DNA of 5,100 bases. It comes from Acidobacteriota bacterium (lineage in GTDB: Bacteria > Acidobacteriota > Blastocatellia > RBC074). The notes below the pieces were generated by a model. It was given only the letters and a program-made list of their open reading frames with translations, ran no database searches and was not told where the DNA came from. Position numbers and translations under genes: made by a program. Position 1 is the first letter of the stretch. The number at the start of each line of letters is the position of its first letter. Below, piece after piece: positions 3,762 through 5,100 of this stretch. The stretch lies in assembly GCA_013140935.1 (NCBI GenBank), contig JABFSD010000336.1:1-5100 (forward strand). The letters are read 5' to 3'.

Positions 3762-5100
3762 ATGATTCGTATTGATGACGTAGTCCGTAAAGTCGAACGC
3801 TTTCATCCCGACGCCGACATTGAGTTGTTGCGCCGGGCGTATATCTTTTCGGCCAAAGAACACAAAGACCAAACGCGGGCTTCGGGCGAGCCTTATTTAA
3901 CGCATCCCTTAACCGTCGCCGACATCCTCGCCAGCCAGCGGATGGATGTAGAAACCGTCACGACCGGCCTGTTGCACGATGTCGTAGAAGACACGCTCAC
4001 TTCACTCGAAGATATAGAAGCCCTATTCGGCAAAAACGTCGCCCATCTCGTAGATGGCGTCACCAAGATCAGCAATCTCGGCAAGCTGAACAAAGAGCAA
4101 GCGCAAGCCGAGAACCTGCGCAAAATGGTATTGGCGATGGTGGACGACATCCGCGTCGTGCTGGTGAAGCTCGCCGACCGCACACACAACATGCGCACGC
4201 TCGGTTTTCTGCGTCCCGACAAACGTCAGCGCATTGCCCAAGAGACGCTCGAAGTTTACGCACCCATCGCGCATCGCTTAGGGATGAGCAAAGTGCGCGC
4301 GGAACTCGAAGACCTGTCGTTTCAGCATATTGACCCTGAAGCCTATCAACGCCTGAAAGCCGAAGTCGAAGCGCGTCGCGGTTCGACCGAAGCCTTTTTG
4401 CAGGAAGTCAAAGGCCGCATCGAAGAGCGTCTGAAAGAAGAAGGCGTTGATTACGTCAGCGTGCAAGGCCGCGTGAAACGGCTTTACAGCATTTATCTCA
4501 AGCTGCAACGGCAGCGCATCCCGCTCGAAAAAGTTTACGATCTGGCGGCGGTGCGCATTCTCACCCGTGAAGACAAAGACTGTTATTTCGCGTTAGGCGT
4601 GATGCACAAATACTGGCATCCGTTTCAGGAACGCATTAAAGATTTCATCTCAGTGCCGCGTGAGAACGGCTATCGCTCGTTGCATACATCGGTCATCGGC
4701 AGCGAAGGCTATCAATTCGAGGTGCAGATTCGCACCGAAGAAATGCACCGCATCGCCGAAGAAGGCATCGCTGCGCATTGGAAGTACAAAGAAGGCAAGG
4801 GCAAAGACACCAGCGAAGACGAAAGCACCATCTGGTTGCGCCGCCTCGTCGAATGGCAACAGGAACAGCCCGACGATTCGGCGGCGGAGTTCGTACAGAA
4901 CTTCAAGATGGAAATGAAGCCGAAGGAGATTTACGCCTTCACGCCCAAAGGCAAAGTCGTGCAATTGCCTGCCGACGCTTCGCCGGTAGATTTCGCTTAC
5001 GCCATTCACACCGAGGTCGGCAATCAATGCAGCGGCGCAAAAGTCAACGGGCGCATCGTGCCGTTGCGTTACAAGATTCAAAATGGCGACGTGATTGACA
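3762..5100 (+). CDS. rel: Bifunctional (p)ppGpp synthetase/hydrolase (Rel/SpoT), cut by window edge
   Basis: Cytoplasmic stringent-response enzyme that makes (p)ppGpp from ATP and GTP/GDP and also hydrolyses it. The 446 visible residues cover the hydrolase, the synthetase and most of the TGS domain; full-length relatives are about 700-750 residues. In the hydrolase (HD) domain the metal ligands H48, H72, D73 (LLHDVVEDT) and D139 (KLADRTHNMRTL) are present, with E76-D77 and R39; they sit five positions before their counterparts in the Streptococcus enzyme, so hydrolysis should be active. The synthetase domain keeps D260 (YDLAAVRI), GYRSLHT (303-309) and E320 (FEVQIRT). The charge motif is RIKD (291-294), the RxKD form of bifunctional enzymes rather than the ExDD of monofunctional RelA. 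TGS begins near 387 (KEIYAFTPKGKVVQLP) and includes DFAYAIHTEVG (410-420). The ATG at 3762 gives the normal family N-terminus. It does not appear to form an operon with upstream genes. Confidence 0.97.
   Translation, partial: MIRIDDVVRKVERFHPDADIELLRRAYIFSAKEHKDQTRASGEPYLTHPLTVADILASQRMDVETVTTGLLHDVVEDTLTSLEDIEALFGKNVAHLVDGVTKISNLGKLNKEQAQAENLRKMVLAMVDDIRVVLVKLADRTHNMRTLGFLRPDKRQRIAQETLEVYAPIAHRLGMSKVRAELEDLSFQHIDPEAYQRLKAEVEARRGSTEAFLQEVKGRIEERLKEEGVDYVSVQGRVKRLYSIYLKLQRQRIPLEKVYDLAAVRILTREDKDCYFALGVMHKYWHPFQERIKDFISVPRENGYRSLHTSVIGSEGYQFEVQIRTEEMHRIAEEGIAAHWKYKEGKGKDTSEDESTIWLRRLVEWQQEQPDDSAAEFVQNFKMEMKPKEIYAFTPKGKVVQLPADASPVDFAYAIHTEVGNQCSGAKVNGRIVPLRYKIQNGDVID

Noticed and set aside
3751..3765. 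Tiny upstream frame ATG-ACC-GCT-CAA-TGA overlapping the rel start codon
   Set aside because: Its ATG is part of the -10 element, so it would not be transcribed from the predicted promoter. It is out of frame with rel.
4650..5081. 143-codon minus-strand open frame opposite rel (and other minus frames at 3893-4508)
   Set aside because: The plus strand encodes conserved Rel motifs throughout. These are antisense shadows caused by codon bias.

Overview
The window looks like chromosomal DNA of a free-living, mid-GC bacterium (base composition judged by eye at the mid-50s percent GC). The gene set and style fit a soil or environmental lineage with a cell wall and envelope stress regulation. Acidobacteriota (Blastocatellia-like) is my best guess, but it is an inference from protein flavour only. 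No tRNA, rRNA, CRISPR array or complete insertion sequence was seen.

Layout. Positions 1-2144 are on the minus strand. Read in the direction of transcription, they hold an ECF sigma factor (2144-1455), a small membrane anti-sigma factor with a HxxxCxxC motif (1448-1047) and a membrane-anchored Spy/CpxP-like periplasmic protein (1045-653). These three are packed with gaps of 6 and 1 bp. A 9-bp perfect hairpin follows, and then a class A penicillin-binding protein with its own extended -10 promoter (560 to beyond position 1). The sigma factor is preceded by a GGAAAC-N17-CGTC sequence that looks like an ECF-type, probably autoregulated, promoter.

Positions 2145-2320 are a divergent promoter region with three copies of the heptamer TTCGTTG. 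On the plus strand this leads to a two-gene unit: an XRE-family repressor (2321-2725) overlapping by 29 bp an ImmA/IrrE-like (M78) protein (2697-3269). In the M78 protein the zinc-binding HExxH motif reads EEICH. This is the ImmR/ImmA or DdrO/IrrE type of pairing, in which the peptidase-like partner is expected to relieve repression by the XRE protein. The unusual active site makes that uncertain here.

Positions 3270-3761 are a 492-bp stretch with no convincing intact gene. It holds an orphan sigma-70-like promoter, a small inverted repeat, a 174-bp unit bounded by 21-nt inverted arms (20/21 matches), and an 11-codon stub beginning MCGRFYRR that resembles the start of an SRAP/HMCES (YedK) protein. 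From 3762 to the end of the window runs a bifunctional (p)ppGpp synthetase/hydrolase (Rel/SpoT) with intact hydrolase and synthetase residues, cut by the window edge in its TGS domain. A perfect TATAAT lies so close to its ATG that the mRNA would be nearly leaderless.

Taken together, three stress-control modules stand side by side: an ECF envelope-stress operon next to a cell-wall synthase, an XRE/M78 switch, and the stringent-response enzyme. Direct cross-regulation is inferred from the arrangement only. The most unusual points are the EEICH active site, the repeated heptamer across the divergent promoters, and the repeat-bounded degenerate region upstream of rel.
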